From PoT sp049331405 (GTDB lineage: Bacteria; Planctomycetota; Planctomycetia; Isosphaerales; Isosphaeraceae), in assembly GCF_049331405.1 (NCBI RefSeq), contig NZ_CP186274.1, forward strand, positions 7,688,001 through 7,752,000: a stretch of DNA of 64,000 nucleotides, given 5' to 3'. The notes below the pieces were generated by a model that was not told the origin of the DNA, ran no database searches, and was given only the letters and a program-made list of their open reading frames with translations. This document shows positions 35,555 to 44,131 of this stretch, piece after piece (within the stretch, counting starts at the first letter, position 1; the number at the start of each line of letters is the position of its first letter). The position numbers and the translations under genes are program-made.

Positions 35555-37300
35555 TCAGCCAGAGACGCGGACGCCGCGGGCACCGCCGATCCTCGTCCAG
35601 GCGTCGCGGAACTTGACCGCGGGAGCTTGGGGTTCGGTCACGCCCAGCACTTCGCCGAACGGATGCACCTTGCCTTCCTTCGCAACGGCGAAGGCGGGGA
35701 CGGTGGCGGCGACTTCCGCCAGCACAGCCTTCGAGTGGATCGGCCCCTTGGACCGTCCCAGGAGGATGGCGATCAGGTCAAGGTCGGGCAGCGAACCGTC
35801 GCGAGGAGGCAGAGCCGCCTCGGCGTACTGCAACCGGCCATCCGCATTCACGTAGCTACCGGCCTTCTCGGCAAAGGTCGCCCCAGCGAGAACCACGTCG
35901 GCGGCCTGGGCCAACGGTGTCACATGTGTGTCCTGGACGACGAGGAACTCGACGTGCGGGCGGAGCCGGGCGACATCCTCATCGGTGAACGCCGGTGCCG
36001 GCGCGTCGGAGAGGATGTAAATCCCGCGGAACTCCTGGGCGGCCGCTCGCTGGGAGACGGTCTCGAAGTCGATGACCTGACCCTGGAAGTGCTGGATCAC
36101 GGCCTCGACGCCCTTGCGGTTAGGGCACTTCTCGGCGTGGATCGTGAACGGTCGTGGGTTGAGGAAGCTCGTGTCGCCGTTCCGTCCCTTGTGGAGGTCG
36201 GGCGTGATCGTGAGGTCTTCACCCTGAGTCGGGATGGGCCCGATCGCGAGGGTGGCCTTCGGGTTGATAAATCGGACGTAGGAGGCGGCGAGGAAGGCCT
36301 CTTCGACGGTGAGGAACGGCGAGAGGATCAGGGCAATCTTGCCTCCCGAGTCGGCCACCCGGCGAAGGCCGCGACCGGCCTCCTTCAAGGCCTGGTCGAT
36401 CGCCGCCGGCTTGAGGTCATCCTTCTGGCGGACATACATCGCGGACAAGAGTGCGGGGTCGTTCGCACTCTTGTAGCTGTAACGCCCTTCGTCGCAGATC
36501 CAGTAGTCGTTGACATGGGGGTTATAGCGGGGCTTGAGCCGCCAGAGGGCACCGCGGTTCTCCTCGGCGCTGATGTTGCAGCCGGTGGAGCAACCTGTGC
36601 AGATCCCATCATGCTTCGACAGGAACCAGACGCGCTGGTTGTGGAGGAAGTCCTTGTCGAGCAAGGCCCCGACCGGGCAGAGGTCGACGACATTGCCGGC
36701 GAGCGGGTTCTCGACCGGGAGGCCGGGGAAGACATCGATCTCGGCGTGATTGCCGCGACGCATCACCTGGAGTTCGCCGGTCTGCGTGATCTCGCGGGTA
36801 AAGCGCACGCAACGCGTGCACATGATGCAGCGGTCTTGATTGAGCTGGATGAGGTCCGAGACGTCCTTGCGGGGGTTGACTGTCCGCTCCTCGACGAAGC
36901 GGTGGACCGACTGGCCGTTCTCGTAGCTGTAGTCCTGAAGCCCGCACTCGCCGGCCTGGTCGCAGACGGGGCAATCGAGCGGGTGGTTGATCAGGAGGTA
37001 CTCCATGATCATCCGCTGATGCTCTTTGACCTTGGCGCTGTCGGTGACGATCACCGTCTGATCCTTGGCCGGGGTCTGGCAGCCCGGGACGAGCTTCGGG
37101 ATCATCTTGATCTCGCCCGTCTTCGGATCCTTGCTGCCGACCTCGATCTCGCACATCCGGCAGTTGGCGACTACCGAGAGGGAGGGGTGCCAGCAGTAGT
37201 AGGGGATTTCCACACCCACCCGGGACGCCATCTGGATGGCGTTGAGCTTTTCGCCCTCGGGGATCTGATGCTCTTGCCCGTTGATGATGATCGTCGCCAT
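35555..37300 (-). CDS. nuoG: NADH-quinone oxidoreductase subunit G, short form
   Basis: A 581-residue peripheral subunit of complex I that carries iron-sulfur clusters. The N-terminal [2Fe-2S] domain shows CWHPSLSVVANCRMC with a fourth cysteine in PGCQTP. The His-liganded cluster region is HPLDCPVCDQAGECGLQ, followed by CIMCTRCVRF with LCPVGAL, and then CTGCSTGCNI. The C-terminal molybdopterin-oxidoreductase-like half is short and diverged compared with the 680-900 residues common elsewhere, so it is structural only. I start at ATG 37300 (MATIIINGQ) because AGGAAG lies 4 bases upstream; an upstream start 12 codons earlier has no such site. Confidence 0.93.
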   Translation of the reverse strand: MATIIINGQEHQIPEGEKLNAIQMASRVGVEIPYYCWHPSLSVVANCRMCEIEVGSKDPKTGEIKMIPKLVPGCQTPAKDQTVIVTDSAKVKEHQRMIMEYLLINHPLDCPVCDQAGECGLQDYSYENGQSVHRFVEERTVNPRKDVSDLIQLNQDRCIMCTRCVRFTREITQTGELQVMRRGNHAEIDVFPGLPVENPLAGNVVDLCPVGALLDKDFLHNQRVWFLSKHDGICTGCSTGCNISAEENRGALWRLKPRYNPHVNDYWICDEGRYSYKSANDPALLSAMYVRQKDDLKPAAIDQALKEAGRGLRRVADSGGKIALILSPFLTVEEAFLAASYVRFINPKATLAIGPIPTQGEDLTITPDLHKGRNGDTSFLNPRPFTIHAEKCPNRKGVEAVIQHFQGQVIDFETVSQRAAAQEFRGIYILSDAPAPAFTDEDVARLRPHVEFLVVQDTHVTPLAQAADVVLAGATFAEKAGSYVNADGRLQYAEAALPPRDGSLPDLDLIAILLGRSKGPIHSKAVLAEVAATVPAFAVAKEGKVHPFGEVLGVTEPQAPAVKFRDAWTRIGGARGVRVSG

Positions 37301-37409
37301 CAGCTTCCTTCGTCGTTCGTAGGGCGTGTTCGACACGCCATTCGGCGAGATATTCCGGCGTGGACCGCACGCACTACAGTGACGTCATCCCGACGTTGAA
37401 ACCATTGAA

Positions 37410-38855
37410 TCAATTCGCATGAGGGGATCGCAGAGCACCGGCGGGTGCGGTGACGATCGGCAGTTGCACCAGCTTCGATGGGTCGATTGGCGCCCCCTGC
37501 CCGACCTTCGTTTGCAGGGGCGTCACCTCGTACGAAGCGACCTGATGGGTCTTGATGTAGTCTTCAAGCTCGGGGCGGAATTTGGCGATCGCATTCTTGA
37601 TCGGCCACGCAGCCCCGTCGGCCAGGCCGCAAATGGTCGTCCCCGGGATGATGCCCAGGTTGTTGGCCATGTTGAGCATGATGTCGAGATCTTCGATCCG
37701 CCCACCGCCCGCCTTGATTCGTTTGATCGTCTTGTACAGCCAACTCGTCCCTTCGCGGCAAGGAGTGCACTGGCCGCAGCTCTCGTGGGCGAAGAAACGA
37801 GCGCAGTTATATAGATAGTCGAGGATGTGCGTGCTGTCGTCGATGACCGTCACCGCCGCGGTCCCGAGCCCGAGGCAGCCCGGCTTGCGGAGGCTCTCGA
37901 AGTCGAGCGGGGTGTCGAGTTCCTCGGCCGAGAGCAGGCCCATGCTGATCCCGCCCGGGACGGCCGCCTTGGCCTTACGACCCTTCCAGACGCCGCCGGC
38001 ATGCACGTCGATCAACTCGCGGCAGGTGACGCCCAGCGGCAGCTCGACGCAGACTTGCTTGTTCACATGACCCGAGACGCAGTAGAGCTTCGGTCCGTAG
38101 CTCTTGGGGGTGCCGATCGACTTGAACCAGTCGGCTCCCCGCTCGATGATGTGCGGGACGCAGCAGAGGGTCTCGATGTTGTTGACGACCGTCGGCTTGC
38201 GGAAGGCACCTTCGATTGCGGGGAACGGCGGCTTGATCCGAGGCCAGCCGCGCTTGCCTTCGAGGCTCTCGATCAGTCCCGTCTCCTCGCCGCAGATGTA
38301 GGCCCCCGCCCCGCGGTGGAGGTAGATTTCGAGGTCGAAGCCGGAGCCGTAAATGTTCTTGCCGAGGTGCCCGGCCGCTCGCGCCTCGGCGATGGCCTTT
38401 TCCATCACGCGGTAGGCGTTGATATACTCGAAACGGAGGTAACAATAGGCCGTGGCCGCCTTGGTGGCGAAGCACGAGATCAGGATCCCCTCGATGAACT
38501 GGTGGGGATCCTGCTCCATCAGAATGCGGTTGTTGAAGGTCGCCGGCTCGCTCTCGTCGCCGTTGATGCACATCATGGTTTCCTTCCGATCTTTCGGAAG
38601 GAAAGTCCATTTCAAGCCGCAGGGGAAGCCGGCACCGCCACGCCCGCGCAGCTCCGAGTCCTTGACGACCTGGACGACGCTGTCGGGGTCCATGGTGGTC
38701 AAAGCTTTGCGAGACGCCTGATAGCCACCGCGCGACTCGTAGACCTTGAGCGTGTGGCTGTCAGGGACGTTCCAATTCCGCGTCAGGACGGGTTCAAATG
38801 CGGCCACTGCCTGTGCTCTCCTGAAGTCGGGGCGGATAGTCGATTCTGTGCTCAC
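37410..38855 (-). CDS. nuoF: NADH-quinone oxidoreductase subunit F (NADH/FMN binding)
   Basis: A 481-residue subunit that oxidises NADH with FMN and holds cluster N3. The glycine-rich NADH/FMN site reads RGRGGAGFPCGLKW; NGDESEPATFNNR and CGEETGLIESLEG follow; and the 4Fe-4S ligands are in SCGQCTPCREGT plus the later TICGLAD. Length is somewhat above the usual 430-450, with extensions at both ends. It is followed by nuoG after about 110 bases and preceded by nuoE. Confidence 0.95.
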   Translation of the reverse strand: MSTESTIRPDFRRAQAVAAFEPVLTRNWNVPDSHTLKVYESRGGYQASRKALTTMDPDSVVQVVKDSELRGRGGAGFPCGLKWTFLPKDRKETMMCINGDESEPATFNNRILMEQDPHQFIEGILISCFATKAATAYCYLRFEYINAYRVMEKAIAEARAAGHLGKNIYGSGFDLEIYLHRGAGAYICGEETGLIESLEGKRGWPRIKPPFPAIEGAFRKPTVVNNIETLCCVPHIIERGADWFKSIGTPKSYGPKLYCVSGHVNKQVCVELPLGVTCRELIDVHAGGVWKGRKAKAAVPGGISMGLLSAEELDTPLDFESLRKPGCLGLGTAAVTVIDDSTHILDYLYNCARFFAHESCGQCTPCREGTSWLYKTIKRIKAGGGRIEDLDIMLNMANNLGIIPGTTICGLADGAAWPIKNAIAKFRPELEDYIKTHQVASYEVTPLQTKVGQGAPIDPSKLVQLPIVTAPAGALRSPHAN

Positions 38856-38941
38856 GACGACATTTTGCGGCTTGAGACATCATCCCGCTTCAACGGGGAG
38901 GAAGGATGACGCTCCAGAGCCAGAAGCAACCATCTGACGAC

Positions 38942-39460
38942 TCACGATGCGGGCTTGGGGCCCTGTTTCAGTTCTTCGATCATGGCGTCGGTCGACTCCG
39001 GGGTCAGCGGCCCGTAGATCCGACCGTCGTCGGAAAGCGCGGCGGGGGCGAAGTCGCAGATCCCGAGGCACTCGGCGAACTCGACCGTCAGCTTCCCGTC
39101 CGGGGTGGTCTCGCCGGGATGAATCCCGAGCTTGTGGCAGGCGTGTTCGAGGATCTCCTCGCCGCCGGTGAGGGCACACGAGATCGACCGGCAGACCCAG
39201 ACACGCACGTCGCCGATCGGGGCCTGCGGGAAGAACCCGTAGAAGCTCATCGTGTCGTGGACTTCCGCCGGGGTGATCTCGAGGATCTCGGCGATCTCGG
39301 CCATGGCCTTCAAGGGCACGCAGCGGAAGTACTCGTGGACGATGTGGAGCGCGGGCAGGGTCACGGCCCGCTTGCTCGGGTAGCGAGGAATGTAGGACCG
39401 GATCTTTTCCCGGATCGACTCGGGAAGCATCGGGAGCTTGGTCGTCGCGTCTGCGGCCAT
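38942..39460 (-). CDS. nuoE: NADH-quinone oxidoreductase subunit E ([2Fe-2S])
   Basis: A 172-residue thioredoxin-like subunit carrying the [2Fe-2S] cluster N1a. Ligand cysteines are visible in VCRSISCALTG and ECLGICDFAPAA. The N-terminal helical part (YPSKRAVTLPALHIVHEYF) is typical of the family. It works with NuoF in the NADH-oxidising tip. Placed between nuoD and nuoF with gaps of about 60 and 85 bases, in standard order. Confidence 0.95.
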   Translation of the reverse strand: MAADATTKLPMLPESIREKIRSYIPRYPSKRAVTLPALHIVHEYFRCVPLKAMAEIAEILEITPAEVHDTMSFYGFFPQAPIGDVRVWVCRSISCALTGGEEILEHACHKLGIHPGETTPDGKLTVEFAECLGICDFAPAALSDDGRIYGPLTPESTDAMIEELKQGPKPAS

Positions 39461-39521
39461 CAGTCCAAATCCTCAAACCTCAGAGAACCGAGCTCGGAGA
39501 ATGACAAAAGGTCCTGCTTGT

Positions 39522-40742
39522 TCAACGGTCCAGCTCAGCAGCGATGATGCTGATGCTCCCGAGCACCGCGACGACGTCGGCGATCAAGTGGTCCTTGATC
39601 AGGTGCGGGAAGAGCTGGAAGTGGATGAACGAAGGGGGACGAGTGCGGGTGCGCCAGGCTGTCTGGCTGCCGTCGGTGATCAGGTAATAGCCCAACTCGC
39701 CGTTCGGGCTTTCGATGGCGGCGTAGACCTCGTCCTTCGGCGACTCGACACCGCGGTTGGGCATGATCAGCTCGAAGTGCTGGATCAGGCCTTCCATGCT
39801 GTTGTAGACGGTGCCCTTATCCGGCAGGGGGAACTTTTCGGCGAGAGGGACGTTGACCGGCCCCGTCGGCAAGTTTTCGAGGGCCTGGGTGAGAATGCGG
39901 TGACTTTGTCGCATCTCCTCCATGCGGACGAGGAACCGGGCGTAGACGTCACCTTCAGTCATGTACGGGACGTCGAAGTCGAACTCCTTGTACGCAAGGT
40001 AAGGCTGATCCTTGCGAAGGTCGTTCGTGACGCCGCTGGCTCTGGCGATCGGCCCCGTCGCAGAGAAGTTGATCGCGTCTTCCTTGGTCAGCACGCCGAT
40101 GTTCCGCGTGCGGTCGAGGAAGATGCGGTTGCGGAAAAGGAGCTTCTCCATGTCCGCATAAACTTTGTGGAAACTCTGCAGGACTTTCCTGATGCGGTCG
40201 ATCACGCGGTCGTTGAAGTCGTAGAGGACTCCGCCGACGCGGGTATAACCCGGGTGGAACCGATATCCCGACATCTCTTCATAGACGTCGTAGATCTGCT
40301 CCCGCAGGTTGAACGCGAAGAGGAATGCGGTAAACGCCCCGAGGTCGAGGGCCGCGGCACCCGTGCAGAGCAGGTGGTCACTGATCCGGGCGAGCTCGCC
40401 GATGATCACGCGAATGTACTGGCAACGCTTGGTGAGTTCGATGCCGAGCATCTTCTCGACCGCGTTGTGCCAGGCCACCTCATTCATGGGCGGGCTGATG
40501 TAATTCTTGCGGTCGACGATCGTGACATACTGGTTGAAACTGAGGTGCTCGCCCAGCTTCTCGAACCCGGAGTGCAGGTAGCCGATATCCGGCGTGGCTT
40601 TGACGATCCGCTCGCCGTCAAGCTCGAGGATCAGGCGCAAGGTGGTGTGAGTCGCAGGGTGCTGCGGACCGAAATTCAGGGTCCACGTGAACTGCTTGGA
40701 CTCAGCACCAAGTTCGGGTTCGTCGAGCAAATTTGCGGGCAT
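39522..40742 (-). CDS. nuoD: NADH-quinone oxidoreductase subunit D
   Basis: A 406-residue subunit related to the large subunit of [NiFe] hydrogenase, forming the quinone-reduction site with NuoB. Family motifs are FGPQHPATHTTLRLILELDGE, DIGYLHSGFEKLGE, NQYVTIVDRKNYISPP and, near the C-terminus, RTRPPSFIHFQLFPHLIKDHLIADVVAVLGSI split across two strands; the nickel-binding cysteines of hydrogenases are absent, as expected. The gene follows nuoC after 86 bases. Confidence 0.95.
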   Translation of the reverse strand: MPANLLDEPELGAESKQFTWTLNFGPQHPATHTTLRLILELDGERIVKATPDIGYLHSGFEKLGEHLSFNQYVTIVDRKNYISPPMNEVAWHNAVEKMLGIELTKRCQYIRVIIGELARISDHLLCTGAAALDLGAFTAFLFAFNLREQIYDVYEEMSGYRFHPGYTRVGGVLYDFNDRVIDRIRKVLQSFHKVYADMEKLLFRNRIFLDRTRNIGVLTKEDAINFSATGPIARASGVTNDLRKDQPYLAYKEFDFDVPYMTEGDVYARFLVRMEEMRQSHRILTQALENLPTGPVNVPLAEKFPLPDKGTVYNSMEGLIQHFELIMPNRGVESPKDEVYAAIESPNGELGYYLITDGSQTAWRTRTRPPSFIHFQLFPHLIKDHLIADVVAVLGSISIIAAELDR

Positions 40743-40828
40743 GGATCTCGCGCCTACAGGGCCGGGGTCGACGAGTGTACGGCAAGCGTTTCAATGACGA
40801 GCGATCGAAGGAACCTGTGTCGATCAGC

Positions 40829-41365
40829 TCAGGAGTCGCTTCGGAGGATGCGCGGGAAGTTGTGACGCTCGCCGCGGCCTCGCAAGGGATAGTCCTTCCG
40901 AAGCGGGTACGCGGTGAACTCCTCCGGCATGAGGATCCGTCGCAGGTCGGGGTGGCCGACGAACTTGATCCCATACATGTCGAAGACTTCTCGCTCCATC
41001 CAGTCGGCCCCTTTCCAGATGGGGGTGACCGACGGCAGGGACGGCGACTCGGCGTCGTCGATGCCCGTCTTCACGACGAGCCATTCCCCCGTGTCCAAAT
41101 TCCGGAGGACGTAATGCACTTCGAAGCGGAAGCGGATCTCGCCGGTGTAGCCGAGGTAGTCGGCACCGCCAACTTCCGAGAGAAGATTGAAGCCGCACTC
41201 GTCCTTGAGCGTCAGGAGTGTGTCGAGTAGTCGCGTCGGGGGGACGTGCACGCGAAGATTATCGCGATTGTGCGACAGGGCCAGGACACCATCGCCGAGG
41301 ACGCGCTCGAGAGTGGCCAGCGTATTGGCATGCGGGTCGATAGCCTGGGCGTTCTCGGTGCTCAT
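40829..41365 (-). CDS. nuoC: NADH-quinone oxidoreductase subunit C
   Basis: A 178-residue 30-kDa-type subunit of the complex I peripheral arm. The signature WMEREVFDMYGIKFVGHPD is followed by RRILMPEEFTAYPLRKDYPLRGRGE, both characteristic of the family. It is a separate gene here, not fused to nuoD as in E. coli. The N-terminal 20 residues are not conserved. It lies between nuoB and nuoD. Confidence 0.95.
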   Translation of the reverse strand: MSTENAQAIDPHANTLATLERVLGDGVLALSHNRDNLRVHVPPTRLLDTLLTLKDECGFNLLSEVGGADYLGYTGEIRFRFEVHYVLRNLDTGEWLVVKTGIDDAESPSLPSVTPIWKGADWMEREVFDMYGIKFVGHPDLRRILMPEEFTAYPLRKDYPLRGRGERHNFPRILRSDS

Positions 41366-41416
41366 CGCGCTCTGCGATCTCCATCAAGACTCGAGTTGGG
41401 AATGATGGCTGGCCAT

Positions 41417-42127
41417 TTACTTCGTCTCATCCGAGCCGAGGAGGCCGGGACCGCCCGGAATGTGATACCCGAATCGATCTTCGTCGCCGCGTTCGCGGGC
41501 GAGGGGCAATCCGGCAGGCAGATTCCGCTTCTCGGCCAGGGCCTTCTCACGCTCGACGAGCTCGGGCAATCCTGTGCCGAAGAGCTTGCCGCCGCGCTGG
41601 ACCTTCTCCTGGAGGTCGATGACCGCCCGGAGGATCTGCTCGGGTCGCGGAGGACAGCCCGGAATATAAACATCAATCGGGATGAATCGATCGACGCCCT
41701 GGACTACGGCGTAGGTGTCGAAGATCCCTCCGGTGGAGGCACAGGCGCCCATGCTGATGGACCACTTGGGCTCGGGCATCTGCAACCAGATGCGCTGGAG
41801 CACGGGCATCATCTTCATGGTCACTCGGCCGGCGACGATCAGCAGGTCGCACTGACGCGGGCTGAACCGCATCACCTCAGCGCCAAAGCGGGCGATGTCG
41901 AATCGGCTGGCGCCGACCGCCATCAGTTCGATCCCGCAGCAGGCCGTGGCGAAGGGCATCGGCCAAAGGCTGTACTTGCGGCACCAACTGACGACCGAGT
42001 CGAGGCTTGAGAGAATCACGTTCTCAGGAACCTCGATCCCGCCCTTGGTCCTTGTGGTGATGTTCGAGGCGAATTTGGAGGATGGGGGGGAAGGTGATTG
42101 CGATTCTTGACCGATGCCTACCGCCAT
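41417..42127 (-). CDS. nuoB: NADH-quinone oxidoreductase subunit B (cluster N2)
   Basis: A 236-residue subunit that holds the terminal 4Fe-4S cluster N2, the direct electron donor to quinone. The four ligands appear as the tandem cysteines in FATACCGIELMAV, then GACASTGGIFDTY and PGCPPRPEQILRA. The last 50 residues form a Glu/Arg-rich tail not typical of the family. Its start overlaps the end of nuoA by 10 bases, indicating translational coupling. Confidence 0.95.
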   Translation of the reverse strand: MAVGIGQESQSPSPPSSKFASNITTRTKGGIEVPENVILSSLDSVVSWCRKYSLWPMPFATACCGIELMAVGASRFDIARFGAEVMRFSPRQCDLLIVAGRVTMKMMPVLQRIWLQMPEPKWSISMGACASTGGIFDTYAVVQGVDRFIPIDVYIPGCPPRPEQILRAVIDLQEKVQRGGKLFGTGLPELVEREKALAEKRNLPAGLPLARERGDEDRFGYHIPGGPGLLGSDETK

Positions 42128-42564
42128 TCGAAAACCCCCTTACGCCAAGCATATGCGTACGCCGCCGCGAGGATCACGACGAAGACGATGATCTCGAAGA
42201 ACACGAAGTTGCGGAACTCCCGCGGGATCCCCGCGGCCGCCAGGGCCGGGGCCGTCGCGACGGCCTTGACTGGCTCGGCCGCTTCCGCAACCACTTGAGT
42301 TGGAGCGCTCCACTGGGCGACGGCCCAGGGATACAGGAAGAGCAACTCCACGTCGAAAAGTAGGAAGACGATCGCGACGAGATAGTACCTCACGTCGAAA
42401 CGCTGGCGGGCGTCGCCGATCGGATCCATGCCCGACTCATAAGGCATCTGCTTCACTACCGTCTTCTTCTTCGGGCCGAGTATGGCACTCAACACGATCA
42501 TGCTGATGGCAGTGAAGATGGCCACGATGATAAACAGGAAGATCGGCGCGAATTCTGTATCCAT
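42118..42564 (-). CDS. nuoA: NADH-quinone oxidoreductase subunit A
   Basis: The first gene of the nuo operon, 148 residues, encoding a three-helix membrane subunit next to NuoH. The family loop PYESGMDPIGDARQRFDVRYYLVAIVFLLFDVE is split over the middle of the protein and is unmistakable. A 25-residue Ala/Pro-rich insertion (VVAEAAEPVKAVATAPALA) lies between helices 2 and 3, making it longer than the usual 120-130. The promoter at 42755-42782 should start its transcript about 180 bases upstream. Confidence 0.95.
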   Translation of the reverse strand: MDTEFAPIFLFIIVAIFTAISMIVLSAILGPKKKTVVKQMPYESGMDPIGDARQRFDVRYYLVAIVFLLFDVELLFLYPWAVAQWSAPTQVVAEAAEPVKAVATAPALAAAGIPREFRNFVFFEIIVFVVILAAAYAYAWRKGVFEWR

Positions 42565-42754
42565 CGATCGTCGAATCGCTCGTGGCCCGATCCGGCTTTG
42601 TGAAGTGTTTCACAAAGTCGAATCAAAAAAATCCCAGCCAAGAGGCCGGGAGGATGTCGCGGGGGACACCTCAGATCATACGCGTCGTGTTTTTCTTCGC
42701 AAGAGGGTACCCGCTCGTACTTCGGGACTCCTCTTTGCTTGAGGCGTTGGGCGT
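42565..42754 (-). other. Untranslated leader of the nuo operon
   Basis: About 190 bases lie between the probable promoter and the nuoA start codon. No gene is seen. On the minus strand it contains short self-complementary patches, such as the run around 42640-42665, but no structure I can name. A leader this long leaves room for post-initiation control. Confidence 0.45.
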
Positions 42755-42782
42755 ATTGTAAATCCCAAATTCTTGCCGTCAA
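42755..42782 (-). promoter_or_regulatory. Sigma70-like promoter of the nuo operon
   Basis: Read on the minus strand, TTGACG (42782-42777, five of six consensus bases), a 16-base spacer and TACAAT (42760-42755, five of six). It is the best promoter upstream of nuoA and lies 4 bases from the hairpin that ends the preceding gene. Confidence 0.65.
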
Positions 42783-42786
42783 CGGA

Positions 42787-42821
42787 CTCGCGATCACGAA
42801 AGGGCTTTTCGTGATCGCGAG
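42787..42821. terminator. U-less hairpin after the 42879-43670 gene
   Basis: CTCGCGATCACGAAA and its perfect 15-bp complement enclose the loop GGGCT. It lies 58 bases after the end of the exported-protein gene on the minus strand and immediately before the nuo promoter, separating the two transcription units. No T tract. Confidence 0.7.
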
Positions 42822-42878
42822 GGTCATTTCTCGACAATAGATGCAAGGGTAGGAAAGGTGGGGTGACCTGAGTGGTGG

Positions 42879-43670
42879 TCAGCGGCTCGTGGCGGGCTTC
42901 GTCGAGGGGTTCGCTCGTGACGGGTCCGCGGCCTTAGGAGTCGATGTGCTTGGCTTGGTGCTCCCGGGCGAGGGACGGACGGGCGTGGAAGTCGCCGCTT
43001 TGGGGCGAGCTGCATTCGAGCCTGAATTCGTTCCTGAAGCTGCCCTATTCGTCGTCGACGCGGGCTTCCTGGCCGGACGCGTGGGCTTCGTCTTAGGCTC
43101 GTCGACTTCATCCCCCAACTCGTCAGTCTCCGCGACCGACTTGCGGTTCATGAGGGCACGAGGTGAGAGGAGGTCTCGGGAGAAGCGCTTGCTCTCCTCG
43201 GTATATTCGCGATAAAGACGTGCACGTTTCTTGGGATCACGTTCTCGCAAATAATCAAAATACTTCCTGCGGCGGGCCTGCTGCTCGCGGTAGAACGCGT
43301 CATCCGCCTTCGTCGGCCTTGAGACGCGGTCGTACTCGCTGTCGTAGCTGCGGTAGGCGTCGTAATAGGGGACGCCCACGCCGGAACGACGGGTCGAACT
43401 CCCCCCTGCCTCGAGCTCGTCGAGGTAGCTCTGGTACTGGTTCGCGCTTCGCCGCCCGGATCGACCCTGAAGGATCGACTGGTTCGGCATGTAGCCTTCC
43501 GGGTTCGGGTACGACGGGAAGGCGAAGGCGTCGTACTGGGCGTTATACGGCTTGTACGGGTCGGGGGTGTGATCCTGGGCCATGGCGAGTTGGCCTGGTC
43601 CAATGAAGACCCAACCCAATGTAACGCTCAAAAGGGTAGGTCGGAACACCTGCGGACGAAACCAGCCCAC
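42879..43670 (-). CDS. Exported protein of unknown function with Ser/Thr/Pro-rich tail
   Basis: A 263-residue protein with a signal peptide (TLLSVTLGWVFIGPGQLAMA, cleavage likely after AMA). I start it at the GTG at 43670 because AAGGAGG lies 6 bases upstream and the signal peptide follows directly; the longer frame from 43847 adds 59 unremarkable residues. The mature protein begins with a Tyr/Pro-rich part (PYKPYNAQYDAFAFPSYPNP), continues as a charged Arg/Lys/Glu-rich helical region (REQQARRRKYFDYLRERDP) and ends in about 80 residues of Lys/Pro/Thr/Ser-rich, probably disordered sequence. I recognise no domain. A cell-envelope role is inferred from export and composition only. Confidence 0.7.
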   Translation of the reverse strand: MGWFRPQVFRPTLLSVTLGWVFIGPGQLAMAQDHTPDPYKPYNAQYDAFAFPSYPNPEGYMPNQSILQGRSGRRSANQYQSYLDELEAGGSSTRRSGVGVPYYDAYRSYDSEYDRVSRPTKADDAFYREQQARRRKYFDYLRERDPKKRARLYREYTEESKRFSRDLLSPRALMNRKSVAETDELGDEVDEPKTKPTRPARKPASTTNRAASGTNSGSNAARPKAATSTPVRPSPGSTKPSTSTPKAADPSRANPSTKPATSR

Positions 43671-44131
43671 GGCATCCTCCTTCTTGAAAACCAGACATCC
43701 ATGACCTCGCACTCGCGACCGATTCGACGGCCCGCGAGCGAAATTACCTGTAAGTCTAACACATAAGTCGAACGCAGGCACAACGAGGCGAAATCGAGTC
43801 CAATTCGGAAAACCAGTCCAAGCCTTCAGTCTCGAATCCGGAGCCACGTTCTATGTCATGCGAGGGGTGTGCCATGTGACGGAGATTCCGTGCGGAATGA
43901 TCCGCGAAATCATCTAGAGTGTCCCGTTAAGATAGGAGGTGTACGTAAGAATTTGGAATTTTGACGCAAAACTCCGACTTGAGTCAAATCCTGGAAATTC
44001 TGGAATCGGCCCTGGAATGGGCTATGATGAGGGGACACCGATGCCGGGGCCCGTCGCCGAGATGACCGCCCTCCGCCGTTAGACGAGGCGGCGTCTTATT
44101 TCTTGGATGGGCCTGTCCTGAGGAGATGGTG
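43671..44131. other. Divergent intergenic region with repeated CTGGAA
   Basis: About 460 bases between two divergent genes for exported proteins. CTGGAA occurs three times within 27 bases (43991, 44000 and 44012). The second copy lies 17 bases before TATGAT (44023-44028), a usable -10 box for the rightward gene. A short GC hairpin (CCGCC..GGCGG) lies near 44075. No gene is seen. Confidence 0.4.

Noticed and set aside
35627..37399. A 590-codon plus-strand open frame
   Set aside because: Opposite nuoG, which has all expected iron-sulfur motifs. The shadow has no motif of its own.
39438..40865. A 475-codon plus-strand open frame
   Set aside because: Opposite nuoD, a clear complex I subunit.
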